A stretch of DNA of 23,720 bases from Methanobrevibacter_A sp964431035 (GTDB lineage: Archaea; Methanobacteriota; Methanobacteria; Methanobacteriales; Methanobacteriaceae), in the NCBI GenBank assembly GCA_964431035.1, contig CAYSIF010000026.1, positions 1 to 23,720 of the forward strand. The letters run 5' to 3'. Each line of letters starts with the position of its first letter. The first letter of the stretch is position 1. The notes under the pieces were generated by a model. The model had not been told where the DNA came from. It did no database searches and saw nothing but the letters and a program-made list of their open reading frames with translations. Below are positions 23,561-23,720 of this stretch, in pieces. The position numbers and the translations under genes are program-made.

Positions 23561-23720
23561 TTTTATGAATTATATGTCATAACTTTGATTGATGATTTAA
23601 CTTTTGAATTAATAACTGAAGATTTAAAATACTTACTAGATGTTTATGAATCAATAATTCCAGACTATGAAGAAATCAAAAAACAAAGCTTCAATGAAAT
23701 AGTAGAAACACTAAACATCT
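23561..23720 (+). pseudogene. Truncated duplicate of the DUF3578 gene 3' end
   Basis: From 23591 the sequence encodes DDLTFELITEDLKYLLDVYE and continues to the last codon of the protein at 21331. It matches residues 157-199 with one substitution. The first 156 residues are absent: the frame runs into a stop at 23558-23560 and has no start with a ribosome site. It is probably a gene fragment left by duplication or recombination. The window ends within its stop codon. Confidence 0.85.
23589..23720 (+). repeat. Direct repeat, copy 2
   Basis: This copy matches 21797-21928 at 128 of 132 bases in the same orientation. The two copies bracket about 1.66 kb holding the RelE-type module and the broken VapBC module. 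The match runs to the window edge, so its right limit is unknown. Confidence 0.95.

Noticed and set aside
21931..23588. Mobile element with its own integrase between the direct repeats
   Set aside because: No transposase or integrase is present between the repeats. The repeats support duplication or recombination, but not a named mobile element.
1..23720. tRNA or rRNA genes
   Set aside because: No cloverleaf-like GC-rich segment, T-loop motif or rRNA-like stretch was seen on either strand.

Overview
The window looks like chromosome of a very AT-rich methanogenic archaeon. The nearest fit is a gut-type member of the Methanobacteriales such as Methanosphaera; this is inferred from gene content and style and was not checked by any search. 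The signs are very low GC, Shine-Dalgarno starts (GGAG, GAGGT) mixed with apparently leaderless genes, frequent TTG and GTG starts, archaeal TATA boxes, T-run terminators, stand-alone archaeal AAA ATPases, and a large secreted adhesin-like protein with beta-helix and Ig-like domains.

Layout. Bases 1-399 are non-coding with two hairpins. A leftward unit (4499 to 400) holds a SpoIIM-like membrane protein, a MacB-type ABC permease, its LolD-type ATPase and an 18-repeat HEAT/LRV-like solenoid protein. Rightward from 4613 is a translationally coupled uracil salvage pair (uraA, upp). A short array of hairpins and direct repeats (6569-6675) follows, then an AAA ATPase with a winged-helix tail (6733) and a YkgJ-type metal-binding protein (7936). 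From 8614 to 12534 is a PadR-headed operon: regulator, DrrA-like ATPase, ABC-2 permease and a membrane-anchored PQQ beta-propeller. All four use GTG or TTG starts with good Shine-Dalgarno sites, and a palindromic operator sits on the promoter.

Bases 12681-17011 carry a SWIM zinc-finger protein, a RimK-like ATP-grasp enzyme, two tandem paralogues of unknown function whose C-termini look like ribbon-helix-helix (RHH) segments, a DUF368 polyprenyl-phosphate transporter, and a convergent unknown gene. A long AT-rich stretch holds an orphan STAS-like DUF4325 gene (17700). It is followed by a 1004-residue adhesin whose best start is an AUU codon at 18230.

The right end (21331-23720) is the most unusual part. 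A stand-alone McrB N-terminal-domain (DUF3578) gene is followed by an RHH/RelE toxin-antitoxin pair, then an AbrB-type antitoxin with a collapsed VapC (PIN) toxin remnant. The last 132 bases repeat the 3' end of the DUF3578 gene at 128/132 identity. The toxin-antitoxin block is therefore bracketed by direct repeats.

A second large-scale signal is that the plus strand alternates between G/T-rich and A/C-rich blocks that ignore gene orientation, and one switch falls inside the adhesin gene. I saw no rRNA, tRNA, CRISPR array, transposase or integrase.
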